A stretch of 64,000 nucleotides of DNA from Siphonodentalium dalli (GCA_032622095.1 CP136066.1:226120961-226184960); one strand, 5' to 3'; counted from the stretch's first letter, positions 23,116 to 35,137 are shown. The notes: generated from the letters alone by a model not told the origin. Numbers and translations: made by a program.

Positions 23116-25477
23116 TTGATAAACCTGATACGCCTGATTTATTTAGGGTCGGGTTCAATTGAGATTTCCAGGGCTAACCAAGATCGCAACCAACCAGGTC
23201 AAATTCCCATGTATGGCGTTAACTCACATCCATATTCATGGAGCTCATCGCCTAGCTCATGTAGCTCATCTGACGAGTCTAGCTCATGGCCAGCTGGAGC
23301 CCCAGATTACTATTCACCAAGTGTGCCGTATCCCATCAATCCCCGGTATAGTCCGGAGTATTCGACTGGGTGTCGTCAGCAGCCCATGGCCAATGCTGTG
23401 CACATGCCAGTGCCACCTGGATTTGAACAGCCTCCTGGCCAAAAGACGCTACAGGGAGACGACAAAACAGTGAAGATACCAATAACAAGCGACCCACCCC
23501 ATATAGAAGATAAAAGACGTTCAAATGATAAACCAGTTCTCGAACAAGAAATCGGAATATAGAAGGAAAAAAGAACAGATAAAATCCTATGATGAATATC
23601 TGGAAAATTTGGAATTGGATCACATAGCCATAGGAGAAAGTATAAAATCAGTGAACAAATCCCGTGATGAATATTTAGAAAATGGGAAATTGAAACTAAA
23701 AATGTTGGATGAAATAAGCAACATCCTGTATGGAGATGAGAGCGAGCGGGTTCGAGAAGAGCAACAAGAGTCAGACAGTCTTGCAATCGAAGCGCTGACG
23801 TTAATTCAAGACTATGTTGATAGGGGCTTCAGGCTTGTGTGGAATTAACGTAGAACTCGCCATGCTCAAACTACAGCGTGAGAAGTCGAAAGCTCAAACG
23901 GGATTGTACGAAGCCAACGCGAAGTTTGAAGGCATTTACTGGGAGATTAGAGACAAAATTGACCAACATATGGGTTATCAGGAAGTCAAGAACATAAGGA
24001 ACAACATCAAGCAAAAGCTTCGATTAAGGAATAAGAAAGAACAAGAGTGGAGGGACATAAATTCCAAAATACTACTGATCTACAAACATATTTCCAGTTT
24101 GGACAATCATCACACCTCAGTTGGGCATTGCGATAATCCCATCGAATCACCCACATTGAAACCCACTCGCCATGAAACCCCGGTTAAAGGTACCGCCTCT
24201 CATCCGAAAGTGATTCCCCACAGAAGATGGCAACCAAAACGGTAGCTATGGACACCCAATCGTGGACGATAACCACTGACTCGGCACATGGGCATGAGAG
24301 AGCGAGGGGGAGTCCAATTGATTTAGATAGGGAAGAGGTGGCTGGCAACAATAAAGCCTCACAAACGTCTTCGGCGCAGAGAGATCCTCTCCGTCTTGAT
24401 TTCCGAGATTTTGAGGTTCCAGTATCGCCATCAGAAGAAATGTCTCCCAAGTCTTCGATACAGAGAAATCATCCCCGTCCCGATTTCCGAGATTATGATG
24501 TTCCAGTATCGCCCTCAGAAGAAATTTCTTTCAAGTCTTTGATGCAGAGCGATCCTCCCCGTCTCGATTCCCGAGAGCTTGAGGTTAAAGTATCATCATC
24601 ATCTTTAGCTCAAATGGTAAGCGACGAGGAGATACATTCTGATGAAGAGGCAGATGTGATTATTCCTGCAAGTGTACTGGATATTCACGTGCTAGCCGGC
24701 GATGAGAAAATAAAGATAGCATCCAGAATGGCCGCACAGAACCAACCATTATGGATGAGTTCTATAGAGACCGACATGGTCCCTGCACACCAACAATCAA
24801 GTCAAGCGGCCAACACAACACCAGAAGACACTATGGGAGGACAAGTAGCATACAACCAGTCAGCATCCAAACAATCTGACTTACTTGTCAAAAAGTTGCT
24901 ACAAGGCGGATTATCAGAAACGATGGCATCCAAAACGGCAGTCCCAGACAATAGGTCGTCTAGAATAGCTATCAAGTCGGTACATGGATATAAGAGAGTA
25001 GATGGCAGCCCAATTGATTTAGTTGGGGAAGAAGTAGCTGACAACAATATAGTCACACGGCTCCATGTCGACAAAGATTCCCGACAAACTTCTTCGGCGC
25101 AAAGAGATCCGCCCTCGGAAGAATGGTTTCCCGAGTCTGCTTCAATGCACAGGGATTCTCCCCGTCTCGATTTCCGAGATTTTGAGGTCCCAATATCGCC
25201 ATTGACAGAAACGTTGACATCCAGATCCGAGTCTCTCGATCCAACTCTGATGTTTCCCAGCTCTGAGTTGAAGACTGAGGCTCCAACAACCACGAGTCTT
25301 CCTATTATGCCGACACCCGCCTTAGCATTGGAGGTAAATGATTCTGCGTCTGGGCCATTTACCAACGACGAACAACCATTGACACTGGTGCAGGAACTGA
25401 CAACCTTGTCCGACAAACTGCTGAGTGTACAGTCTGAAATAGATGGCATGCAACTCCCTCGGAGGTCTATGACGTAA
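23116..25477 (+). pseudogene. Frameshifted gag-like coiled-coil protein, unrecognised
   Basis: Four frames overlap by about 20-40 nt and appear to be one gene with frameshifts: 23116-23562, 23525-23848, 23814-24245 and 24227-25477. The first part is Pro/Ser/Tyr-rich and holds VPPGFEQPPG. The second and third are strongly charged and coiled-coil-like, rich in Lys/Glu/Leu. The fourth, 416 codons, is acidic and disordered and carries repeated units around RLDFRDFEVPVSPSEE (three clear, one weaker). Within it the segment starting MATKTV is duplicated about 230 residues later as MASKTA. No zinc knuckle, protease or polymerase is present. Coiled-coil plus disordered regions suit a retroelement gag, but no family is recognised. 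Confidence 0.45.
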
Positions 25478-25517
25478 CAGAAGTCTTGTTGGAACTTGGA
25501 CTGACTAATGACGATGG

Positions 25518-25730
25518 ATGGACGAATTTTTCAACCCTCTCCCTCAGGACCTTCTTTTCAAAGCTTGGGGGAATGTAGCGGTAATAGGTCCCGAAGATTA
25601 CCGGTTATCCGGTTCGAGTGCACCCGAGGATGTGACGTCACTCCCAGCTACCGAGAATGACAGAACAGAACTGGACACCGATCGAACAAGACGCTTATTG
25701 GCTGACATCTTGAATTATTACCGTTTGTGA
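25518..25730 (+). pseudogene. C-terminal ORF overlapping putative 3' LTR
   Basis: A 70-codon frame follows the gag-like gene and ends LADILNYYRL just before the AATAAA-type signal at about 25741. Its last third lies within the segment similar to 20475-20580; there the copy is interrupted by a stop. It may be the 3' end of the same gene after another frameshift. No domain recognised. Confidence 0.35.
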
Positions 25731-25787
25731 CCATTATATAGAATAAACTATGTGTAAACTGAATAACATGTCCTGTTATTACTTAAA
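25671..25787 (+). repeat. Putative 3' LTR-like segment
   Basis: Partner of 20475-20580; see that entry. It contains ATTGGCTGACATCTTGAATT and GAATAAACTATGTG. The short shared length and moderate identity mean the LTR call is tentative. Confidence 0.4.
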
Positions 25788-27339
25788 CTCTGACAAGTTT
25801 CAAAACAAACTGTTAAAGAGCAGCAGGAATAATCAGTCTATTGGAAATATATTTAATGGTCTTTGATAGTAAAACTGTAACATAAACTTGTGATCAAGAA
25901 TCATGTGCCAAATTATATTTATATATATCGTTAATAGTTCAAATGTTTATTGAGTTATATGTTTATTAAACCGTTATGTCAAATTAAAAATATATCATTT
26001 ATTTAACTCTTTTTAATGTAAGTTCTCTGTAGGGAGTATTCAGCTGTTGTCGATACCGTGCATCTGTAACAACTACAAACAAAGTCTGCTGGTATCCAGT
26101 AAATTTTAAAGTCATTTATTTACACGAGTTTTACCACTTGGTCAATCTAAGCTGTTATATCTGGTGACTTGTGTACATCCGTGTTGTCACCTATTTCTCA
26201 GTTGGTTTGTGACTTGGTTTTTCATACTAACATTCCATTTATGGGGCACAATCTCAAATCACAAACCGTCTTAGATATATTGAGACCACATGAATTTGCA
26301 TACATCACCTGGACATTTAGGGAATACCTGATTTTGCGGTGGTGTAGATCAGTGTAAAGAGTGATATGTTGATTCGATTCTTTGAATTTGCATATAGGTT
26401 CGCATTTTATGTCATGTAAAATAATGCAATTCACCAGACAATGGCCAGGCTATAATAAGATAGCATATAAATACAATATATGTACATTGATCTACATTAC
26501 TTGTGAACAGTGTATGTTTTGTCGATACTCGATATAATATTTTAATTCCTGGCTCTATATAATATTTTAATTCCTGGGAACTGGCCTTTTTTTTTACTGG
26601 GAGCTGGGATTAGCTTTTAATTCCTGGGAACTGGTAAATAGCATATTTTTTTCCTGGGAACTGGAATATGCTGATTTATTTCCTGGGAATCTGGGATTGG
26701 ACCCCCCCCCCCCGTTCCCCCCTCAAGAATGACTTGCCCACGCTTTATACGAGTGACACTGGCAGACGATTAGAAGGCACGAATACTTAAATACTATTCC
26801 CCGTGAAAAATAAAATGAAAAAATAAAATAAAATGAAGTACCGCCCGCCGCCCCTGTTTTTTCCCTCATGTTACCCTAAACTCGGGTATTCTTCCTTTTG
26901 GCCTAATATAAAACGTTATTGTATTGTAGTCAGTGTAGTCACTGTAGTGTACGGCAGACTTATTGTATTTTTGCATACTTTCTCATCAGGATAATCACCG
27001 TAAAAGCCATATATCATCGCCGTGTGTCAGTGTTCTATCATTGGACAAGTCAACAATGCGAGAATTATATCAGCTTCCGTTGTGTCTAAATAATTTCTGG
27101 TCGCAGTTAATGACACCTTTGACAAAACTATGTTCATAAATTAATTTTGTCGCTGTGTTCATAGTACTCACAAGTATGATCACAAATGAGGTAGATGCTT
27201 GACTCGTTCAAATTGTAATTTCGAAATTTGTCGCAAGAGTGAATCGTGGAATTATGTCTTTCACTTTGTCACTGAGAATCTAGAACTAAGTTAGAACTTA
27301 GAATCAACGGTCAAGAGTCTGTGACTCTGTCTGCCCTCG
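25788..27339. other. Intergenic; TTCCTGGGAACTGG repeats
   Basis: No gene supported. Between 26548 and 26695 there are about five degenerate copies of (T)TTAATTCCTGGGAACTGG, followed by a C homopolymer near 26701-26713. Short frames around 26169-26434 are on opposite strands of the same stretch and are not convincing. Confidence 0.5.
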
Positions 27340-28962
27340 CCTGGTGAATTTGTTACATTTAGTAGAGCGGACAAACTCAAAAAGCTCACTAGAAGTAGGA
27401 GTTTAGTCCATCGGCACCACACACGGGCTTGTGATACATCGTTTTGAAGGTTATGACATTCCGCATCGGGTAGGACCCGGTGTGAAATATACAAATGATG
27501 CAAAAGATGATTTTTAACTGATTAAGTGCAAAAATTCAGCAAAAATCCCTGTTTTTGTAAAATTCGGCAAAATGAGAAATAAAAGTATAAAAACGCGAAC
27601 ATCTTGCGCTAAAATATTGTAGTCTATATACCTGTAGATATTAACTATGATAGTGGTACGATTTCTCTGATATAACGAAGATTTTTTTTATATTTATTGT
27701 AAAAATAGACAAAACAGCGCAATTTTTCAATTTTTTGCCTCACTTAATGGGCGATAGATCAATATTGTTTTGACCAAGGATATCATATATAATCTAGAAA
27801 AGTGCGGATGTATATACCGCATACGACAGTATGCTGAATATGTCATCATATTTAACACGTGATGTGTTATGTAAGATTATTTCACTCCTCACCCCATAAT
27901 TCAGCAAAAAGTCACCGTTTTAGGGAAATTCGGCACACATGAATACACAAGCCCAGGTATTCGGGATATGTTTGTGCTACGATATAGCTGGTTACACATT
28001 TACAAATACAAAGTAATGAAATGCCATGATTGCGGTGAAAGATGTAAAAAATTCTTAAATTTACGTGGAAAATAGACAAAAAATCATTCATTTTCAGTTG
28101 TTTCGCCCCTCTTAATAGGCGTTTATTCAGTATTGCATTGAATGGAGATCCCGTATATAATATAGAAACTTGTGGAAATATATACTGCATATGTTTGTAG
28201 GACAAAAATGCCATTCTTTGCCATATATGATATGTGGTGGTAGATTGTGTCACCCCCACCCCAAAATTCAGAAGAAACAAAATCAGTTTTAGAAATTTCG
28301 TTATGGCAGAATACAAAAGCACAACTCCGATTATTTTGTGCTATTATATTGAACTCTACCCACTTCGAGATATACATTATGCTAACGCCGTGGTATCATT
28401 TACAGATGGCAACATAATGCATATGAATGTTTTCGGATTGTATCATCTTCTGTCACATTTGTTTGGTTACGTTATTGCACCCAACGCCACAACAATACAA
28501 TACATTGCAAGATTAGACAAACACTGAATATTCCTATACACATTTATGCATTATACACATACGTTATCAAGCTGGGGCGTTTGATAGTTACTTGAGTTGA
28601 AGAAATTACATCATTGTATATGTTTACTTCGCATAATATAGCTTCACAGTTGTATAAGATTATACGTATTGGGAGGTATAGTAATTGTTAATAACCAGGT
28701 TCAGCCACAGTACATGTAACTTGTAACGTGTGTTGCCATTACCAACGAAATCACCTGACTCACATGACCATTCCGCTTACACGTACACCACCAAACAACC
28801 GTTTAGACGTTTTGTGTCAAATGTGCAGCATTGCGAAATGTGTATCAGAGGGGTGTCCAATTTTTATATCAATCGACGAACCTGTGCTTAGTGAACTTTT
28901 GTTAAATTCTTCAGCAGCGGTGACCACGCCGTTACTTTGCCCACATGGGTTGTTGGTACGAA
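27340..28962 (+). repeat. Foldback left arm with ~366-bp tandem units
   Basis: The arm is itself tandem. Diverged units start AATTCAG at 27533, 27898 and 28265, with spacings of 365 and 367 bp. Each unit has a TTTTAG/TTTTTGTAAAATTCGGCA-type start, a TTTGTGCTA(C/T)-type middle and a CACCCC end. Near the inner end is a frame at 28728-28991 (plus), mirrored by 31567-31899 (minus) in the other arm; the two encode near-identical first ~75 residues starting MCCHYQRNHLTHM. The conservation reflects the inverted repeat, and no domain is recognised. Confidence 0.7.
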
Positions 28963-29479
28963 CTACTATTATAGTAGTACTATACATATAAGAATTACAA
29001 GTATAGCTTATAGTAGACGTATGTGTTTCGTGCGGTCTAAACACATTTTTACAGAAGTGACGACTGCGAGTCCATTTGGGAGAAAATAGTGCCGTTCATT
29101 GCATTCAACCTTCTTGCCACACACAGTATTGTGATATAGTTATGTTTGTGTTTAATTCTGTTGTTTACATGATATAATATTGTTAGTTGTACACTAGATG
29201 AATGCGTGCAAAACTCGCGTGCCCATATACTTGGGTTTCTCGAAGCCGTAATCGTAACTACAGCTATTGAAAATCGACAACTGATAGAAAGAACACATTT
29301 TCTAGTGATGTACCTGTAGCACCATATGCGTAATTCATGCATGCAATAGGTTATTATGCGTAAGCTGTTAAGTGCCAACACAGCAAATAATAATTTACGG
29401 TAGGCATGCATTGTAATGCATTGCACTAAATACCACCCGAACCGAATTTGTTCTGGAAACAATTTGTGACACCAGAAAG

Positions 29480-30570
29480 CTTAATTATGGCACAAAATCA
29501 TGGTTAGATTACCAAGCACACTTTGAAATTTGTTCCAATATAAATGGATTGGAAATTGATGACATGGGCCTTTATCTAGGCGCATCCTTGAGATGATTGG
29601 CACAAGGAACACTCACAGGACGAGAGGAAGACTACAAAGTTCTTGTTGGTACGATAGAAGGCCGATTTGCTGCCAAAAAACCAGACTGACCAGATCGTAC
29701 AATTGCGTGCACGACGACAAAGGGCTGGGGGGAAGTTACCGACGTCTGACCGATATGTCATATCATACTACAACACCTGAATTGAGAGACACCTTGGCAA
29801 AGGACCAATTCATTTGTGAGTTGTATGATCCAGATATATGGCTCATGGTACAACAAGCACGACTGTGAGCACTTGGTGAGAGCATAAGACATGCAGTTGA
29901 ATTAGAGGCTTTTGCGAAGTCTGAAAAATATAGGGCTAAACACTATGCTAGGTCAGTAAATGAAGCAGACCCAACACACAGCAACAATATAGAGTTTGAA
30001 GAACTCAAAAAGATAAGAGATGAACTGAAGCCCCAAACTGGTTCTAATGGGAAAACTCAAAATAGCTCACAACTGTCCCAGGCATCACAGTCCATCTCTG
30101 AGATGAAGGAGATAAAACAAATATTGACCGATGTGAAGAGGTGTAAAGGGGAGATTAACAAAGAATTACAAACTCGGAGGACCAAAACAAGGGAAAAAAG
30201 AGTAACACAAATGAGTCCTGGCGGGACTGTCGTGTCAATAGACAGTGGAGACATAATTATAATGATAATCCTGATTATAATACAAACGAATACAAAGAAC
30301 GCACCAGATGCAGAACTTATCACATTCCACGCGACATGTGTCATAATGCCTATCGTGGTAGGGGAGACGAGCAGAACACAAGTGGACATCGTAACTCCAA
30401 CGAGTTTGTTAGATACAGCTCTTCTGAAGAGGGGGCTGCTGTATTTAGATTGCAATCTATATGGGCAGCCAGTGAGGTTTCTGATTGGTTCTGGAGCAAC
30501 AGTTTCCATGCTATCAAAGAAACTGTATGACTACTTATCGGAAGATAAACACCATATGTTACATAAATGA
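29480..30570 (+). pseudogene. Ty3/gypsy gag-protease pseudogene
   Basis: Around 29490-29690 one frame reads like the Ty3/gypsy capsid N-terminal region (a W/F-rich stretch, then LYLGASLR, EDYKVLV and RFAAKKPD) but contains stops after LYLGASLR and after RFAAKKPD. Frame 30103-30570 continues with a Lys-rich helix and ends in a retropepsin-like segment: a hydrophobic strand, FLIGSGATVSMLS, then YDYL. In active retropepsins the motif is D-[ST]-G-A; here the catalytic Asp is Gly. A gag zinc-knuckle region is blurred by a frameshift near 30300. RT and integrase are absent. Internal stops, the frameshift and the lost active site make this a dead fragment. Confidence 0.7.
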
Positions 30571-31662
30571 TGTAGCTCACGACCTGCTGATCATTGAGTC
30601 CAACGAAACGAATAAGGCATACCGAGTTGTATCATCTAACTCATCAGAAACTCTGAAGCATCAACACAAATTCACCGGAAGGAATTGGAACTATTGAAAC
30701 TGAGTATCACGAGCCCAGTTATACCACGATAAGCAGCACGGATCAGGCACCAGCTATGATAGAGAACACAGATATTGGCAGAATATGCCATATGTGACTC
30801 CTGGAAGGTCTGGAAATTCACAAATGCTCAGAAAGCTTAACGAACCTATTATGGGTCTCGATGATTACATGGAAATACAGCAGTAGTTTCTGCTACCATA
30901 AACAATGGGGATGAGTTTCAAAGAGCTGAACCAAAACCACCCTATCCTGAAGTGAAACCAAATGCACAGGAGAAATATATTCTTCCTGACACATTGACAG
31001 ACATACATGGTCAGAGAAATTCGACATGTAATGACCATGGCCTTGGAGATATTACGGCATCTGTTCCTCATCATATTCCAAGAGATATGGCCCAACCCAG
31101 AAACGGCGCCATGGTACCCACAGGGGGGTTCAAGGACGATAGATAGAATTAAAGAACATCGCAAGGTTAATGACCAGGTTTGATGATTTGATGGCTGTGA
31201 CCAAGAAGGTCGTGACGCATTAAAACCCCAAATACTGTGGGAAGTCCCCATAGGGCAAAGTCGTGGATGATGACTACCAGATAGGAGAGCCACAGAAATA
31301 CAGTGTACATACTGTTTGTACAGTACTGTTGATGTAAAACAAATATTCTATTATATGATTAGAGGTAAGTGTCAGCCATGTGGGAACATCAAGTCCCTTG
31401 TGGCTGCTGGTTCATTCCAAACGCGACCCCTTGGCTCAACTTGCAGGGTTGAGCCACGAATAGATGTGGTGAGATCGCGAGCTCACCTTAATGGCTGTGC
31501 CGTCTCGTGGGTAGTTCATTACCATTGGTCGCTAAAAACCCTCTATGTGTATCGAAGAAGAGTAGGCTATGCGACAGCATTGGAGAACATTTCTGCACCA
31601 GATACAAACAAACTTTGGCTTCCATCGGTTCCAGGGTGCAGACGACCTACGGTATGTAAAGG
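30571..31662. other. Rest of foldback centre, decayed
   Basis: Probably non-functional continuation of the retroelement: short open patches at 30485-30697 and 30952-31146 with no domain. A small perfect hairpin, GGCTCAAC...GTTGAGCC, lies at about 31434-31456. No reverse transcriptase motif (for example YxDD) was found in any frame. Confidence 0.4.
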
Positions 31663-33418
31663 AAGTCGTACCAACAACCCATTTGGGAAACGTAACGGCG
31701 TGGTCACCGCTGCTGAAGAATTTAACAAAAGTTCACTAAGCACATGTTCGTCGATTGATATAAAGATTGCACACGCCTCTGATACACATTTCGCAATGCT
31801 GCACATTTGACACAAAACGTCTAAACGGTTGTTTGATGGTGTACGTGCAAGCGGAATGGTCATGTGAGTCAGATGATTTCGTTGGTAATGGCAACACACG
31901 TTACAAGTTACATGTACTGTGGCTGAACCTGGTTATTAACAATCACTAAACCTCCGAATACGTATAATCTTATACAACTGTGAAGCTATATTATGCGAAG
32001 TAAACATATACAATATGATGTAATTTCTTCAACTCAAGTAACTATCAAACGCCTCAGCTTGATAAGGTATGTGTATAAATCACTATAATGCATAAATGTG
32101 TATAGGAATATTCCGTGTTTGTCTCATCTTTTAATGTATTGTATTGTTGGGCGATGGGTGCAATAACTTAACCAAACAAATGCGACAGAAGATGATACAA
32201 TCCGAAAACATTCATATGCGTTATGTGTCTCGTCAACTCTTGAGAGTTTGTCCTGGATTATTGTTCAAAATGGAATTGAATTATCACCCATGTAGAGGGG
32301 CAAAACAAGTTTATATTTCACGATTTTCGGTCTACTTTCATCAGAAAACTCCGAAATGTTGCCATCTGTAAATGACACCATGACGTTATCATAATGTATA
32401 TCTCGAAGTGTGTAGACTTCAATATAATAGCACAAAATAATCGGAGTTGTGCTTTTGTATTCTGCCATAACGAAATTTCTAAAACTGATTTATTTCTTCT
32501 GAATTTTGGGGTGGGGTGACACAATCTACCACCACATATCATATATGGCAAAGCATGACATCCTTATCTTACAGTCATATGCAGTATATATTTCCACAAG
32601 TTTCTATATTATATACGGGATCTCCATTCAATGCAATACTGAATGATGGCCTATTAAGAGGAGCGAAACAACTGAAAATGAATTAGTTTTTGTCTATTTT
32701 CCACGTAAATTTACGAATTTTTTACATCTATCACCGCAATCATGACATTTCATTACTTTGTATTTATAAGTGTGTAACCAGCTATATCGTAGCACAAACG
32801 TATCCCCACTACATGTGCTTGTGTATTCATTTGTGCCGAATTTCCCTAAAACGGTTACTTTTTGCTGAATTTTGGGGTGAGGGGTGAAATAATCTTACAT
32901 AACACATCACGTGTTTAATATGATGACATATTCAGCATACTGTCGTATGCGGTATAAATATCCGCACTTTTCTAGACTATATACGATATCCCTGGTCAAA
33001 ATAATATTGATCTATCGCCCATTAAGTGAGGCTAAAAAATTGAAAAATTGCGCTGTTTTGTCTATTTTTACAATAAATCTAAAAAAAATCTTCGTTACAT
33101 CAGAGAAATCGTACTACTATCATAGTAAATATCTAGAGGTATGTAGACTACAATATTTTAGCGCAAAATGTTCGCGTTTCTATACTTTTATTTATCATTT
33201 TGCCGAATTTTACAAAAACAGGGATTTTTGCTGAATTTTGGCACTTAATCAGCTAAAAATCATCTTTTGCATCATCTGTATATTTCACACCGGGTCCTAC
33301 CCGATGCGAAATGTCATAACCTTCAAATGATGTATTACAAGCTTGTGTGTGGTCCCGATGGACTAAACTTTCTGAAATCGGTTCCGTCCGCTCCACTAAT
33401 TCGTGGTCAAATAAGGCG
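31663..33418 (-). repeat. Foldback right arm
   Basis: Inverted copy of 27340-28962, including the ~366-bp tandem units in reverse order. It has an additional ~130-bp segment near 32224-32355 that the left arm lacks. Confidence 0.75.
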
Positions 33419-33509
33419 TACAATGGTACATCCGACATCCGATACGGATCATGTACATGTACTCACCTTATATAACATAATGTAAGCAGTTTTTTCTCGC
33501 CCACCGTGT

Positions 33510-33840
33510 GTGTTGTAGTTGGTAACTCGTGGAAATAATAATCGGAGGTGGTGATTTTTCACTTGTTTGAATAGCATCACTTGCCTAACAACCGTCTGTG
33601 AGCAACGTTCATTCTGATTGGTTAAGACAAACACAATCATCCAATCGCTAAATATGTGACTCCAAAAGACGATACCAAGAGTTCAATAGGGCATGTCAAA
33701 GGTCATCTACTTTTAGAAATCAAATTTTCAAAGGAACGGTATTGCAATTCAGTTCTCCCAGCGTCGCGTGTGTGCGCCAAGTACACTCAGAGCCCTCTAC
33801 GGACTGGGCCTTCGGCCCAGCCCTACGTGGGCTTATTAAT
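33510..33840 (+). mobile_element. Dispersed element E, copy 2
   Basis: Shorter paralogue of 14380-15235, without the inserted large hairpin. It keeps the GGAGGTGGTG, CATTCTGATTGG, ATGTGACTC and TCTCCCAGCGTCG blocks and ends in the same hairpin, GGGCCTTCGGCCC (about 33793-33830). It lies just outside the foldback right arm. Confidence 0.6.
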
Positions 33841-34066
33841 ATGTTTACTGTATTATTTCCCAAATAAATTGGTGTCTATGCAGGGAAATGCGCTATGCAA
33901 TAGACCGTCATTACATCATTCATCAGTGTACTACGCCATGTACAATGAATTTTCCGTACCAAGTTATGTTTGAAAGTTTTTAAATCGGGTACCGACTAGT
34001 CGACGCAACGAGACTTTTGGACCTCGACTAGTTGATTTTGAAATTCACTAATCGTTTCAACACTAG

Positions 34067-34336
34067 TGCGCCACGATTATGGTACAACCGTGATGAACAC
34101 GCGAACCATCACAGACCTACCTGCAGGTTGTACGAGTAACACACCGACATTCCACGAGACTCAAGCGGATATAATGATTTCTTTTATATAAATTTATTAT
34201 GCAGTCTATTCCCGGTGATAAAAGACTTGTAAGTGGTATACAATGATTCGAAATATCCCTAATCACACGACCGCTTTCAAATCAGAATGTAAGAACTAAG
34301 ATTAGAAATTGAATTGAATCTTCGTCAGACCCTACC
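34067..34336 (+). mobile_element. Deletion derivative of hAT C
   Basis: 34067-34160 resembles 9500-9600 (TTATGGTACAACCG, GAACACGCGAACCATCACAG). 34190-34336 resembles 12930-13067 (CCGGTGATAAAAGAC, GATTCGAAATATCC, CGACCGCTTTC), ending at TCTTCGTCAGACCCTA, a decayed version of C's right terminus. The middle 3 kb and the left end are missing. Confidence 0.6.
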
Positions 34337-34670
34337 AGTACCACAGGGTTATATAACTTATAAAGTTACTCAGCCGTGGTAGCACCTGGACCAGTGTGCC
34401 TCTAACAATAATTGGTTGCTGCATTGAAATATCAACACTGACAACAGCTACTGAGCTAGTGACCCACAGGCTACAGTCCAGATGCAGCGAAATTAGGAAA
34501 ATTTATTTTCAACATGCATAAACTTCTATTTACTGATTATTCGTATTGTCATGCTATTTTGCATACATTAAAATAGTACATCTACATGTAGTTCATTTTG
34601 CGAAACATCATTTCTCAATTTATATTATGATTAGCAATTTAGCGGTCATTTGCCAAAGGCGTTGCCGTTG

Positions 34671-35137
34671 GGTTATAAGCAACTAAATACTTGAAATTAT
34701 GCCCCTTGGCATTTGTGTAGGGTAACTCGAGTCAGCAAAAACAAAATACCGCCAGCTGAATGGTGTATACTATCTTCGGTTGTTTAATGTGAAAGAAAAA
34801 AGAAATTCATAGGCTATGTTAATTCCTCGGCCATTTGTGTGGGATTGTGATCATTGTTCGTCAAGCGGCTACATTCAATTTGGTCGCCAAATTTGGTAGG
34901 GGGTGGGGGTATTTTTCTATATTAAAATTTTGTGCACAAAAGGGAGTAGTTGTGGAAATGCCAATTTATTTCCAGGAATAAGTATGGTGAGGCACCATTT
35001 CTTTTTTGACAACTTATGTCCGACACGGAGTTCTACACGCAAAAGTTTTTAAAGTTTGGCTCAGTAGGGTAATGAATCGTCGGGATGGCTTAACCCTAAC
35101 ACTGTCGCCTATGGGAAATATTTAGTTGATTGTAACC
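34671..35137 (+). repeat. ~460-bp direct repeat, copy 1
   Basis: Nearly identical to 36016-36475, with a few substitutions and small deletions. It starts GGTTATAAGCAACTAAATAC and ends TTAGTTGATTGTAACC. Offset 1345 bp. The last ~30 bases (CACTGTCGCCTATGGGAAA) recur at about 38479-38497. The pair looks LTR-like with an ~880-bp spacer, but no primer-binding site follows it. Confidence 0.85.

Larger units (their letters stand above)
20475..25787 (+). mobile_element. Probable non-autonomous LTR retrotransposon (LARD-like)
   Basis: Two similar terminal segments (20475-20580 and 25671-25787) in the same orientation, each with an AATAAA-type signal, bracket about 5.2 kb. A primer-site-like TGGCGACGAGG follows the left one. 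The interior has 2.5 kb of AT-rich sequence with diverged repeats, then a frameshifted coiled-coil gene. No protease, reverse transcriptase, RNase H or integrase is visible, so it would be a large retrotransposon derivative. An alternative is a host gene that acquired an LTR-like 3' end. Confidence 0.4.
27340..33418. mobile_element. Giant foldback element (~6.1 kb)
   Basis: The arms 27340-28962 and 31663-33418 are inverted copies, colinear over about 1.6 kb by eye. They share, for example, GCATCGGGTAGGACCCGGTG near the outer end and TGTTGGTACGA at the inner end. The right arm has about 130 extra bases near 32224-32355. The 2.7-kb centre (28963-31662) holds a decayed Ty3/gypsy gag-protease fragment. 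Outer limits are soft and no target duplication was found. Foldback elements, Polinton ends or an inverted duplication are all possible; nothing Polinton-like (polymerase B, integrase, capsid) is present. Confidence 0.75.

Noticed and set aside
24802-25449. 215-codon minus-strand ORF
   Set aside because: Antisense shadow of the repeated acidic plus-strand frame 24227-25477.
27912-28322. 136-codon minus-strand ORF and its counterpart at 32690-32887
   Set aside because: Similarity between the two is explained by the inverted arms of the foldback element; composition is AT-driven and no domain is visible.
27340-33418. Polinton/Maverick identity for the foldback element
   Set aside because: Long inverted repeats fit, but the core has only gypsy gag-protease remnants and none of the Polinton genes.
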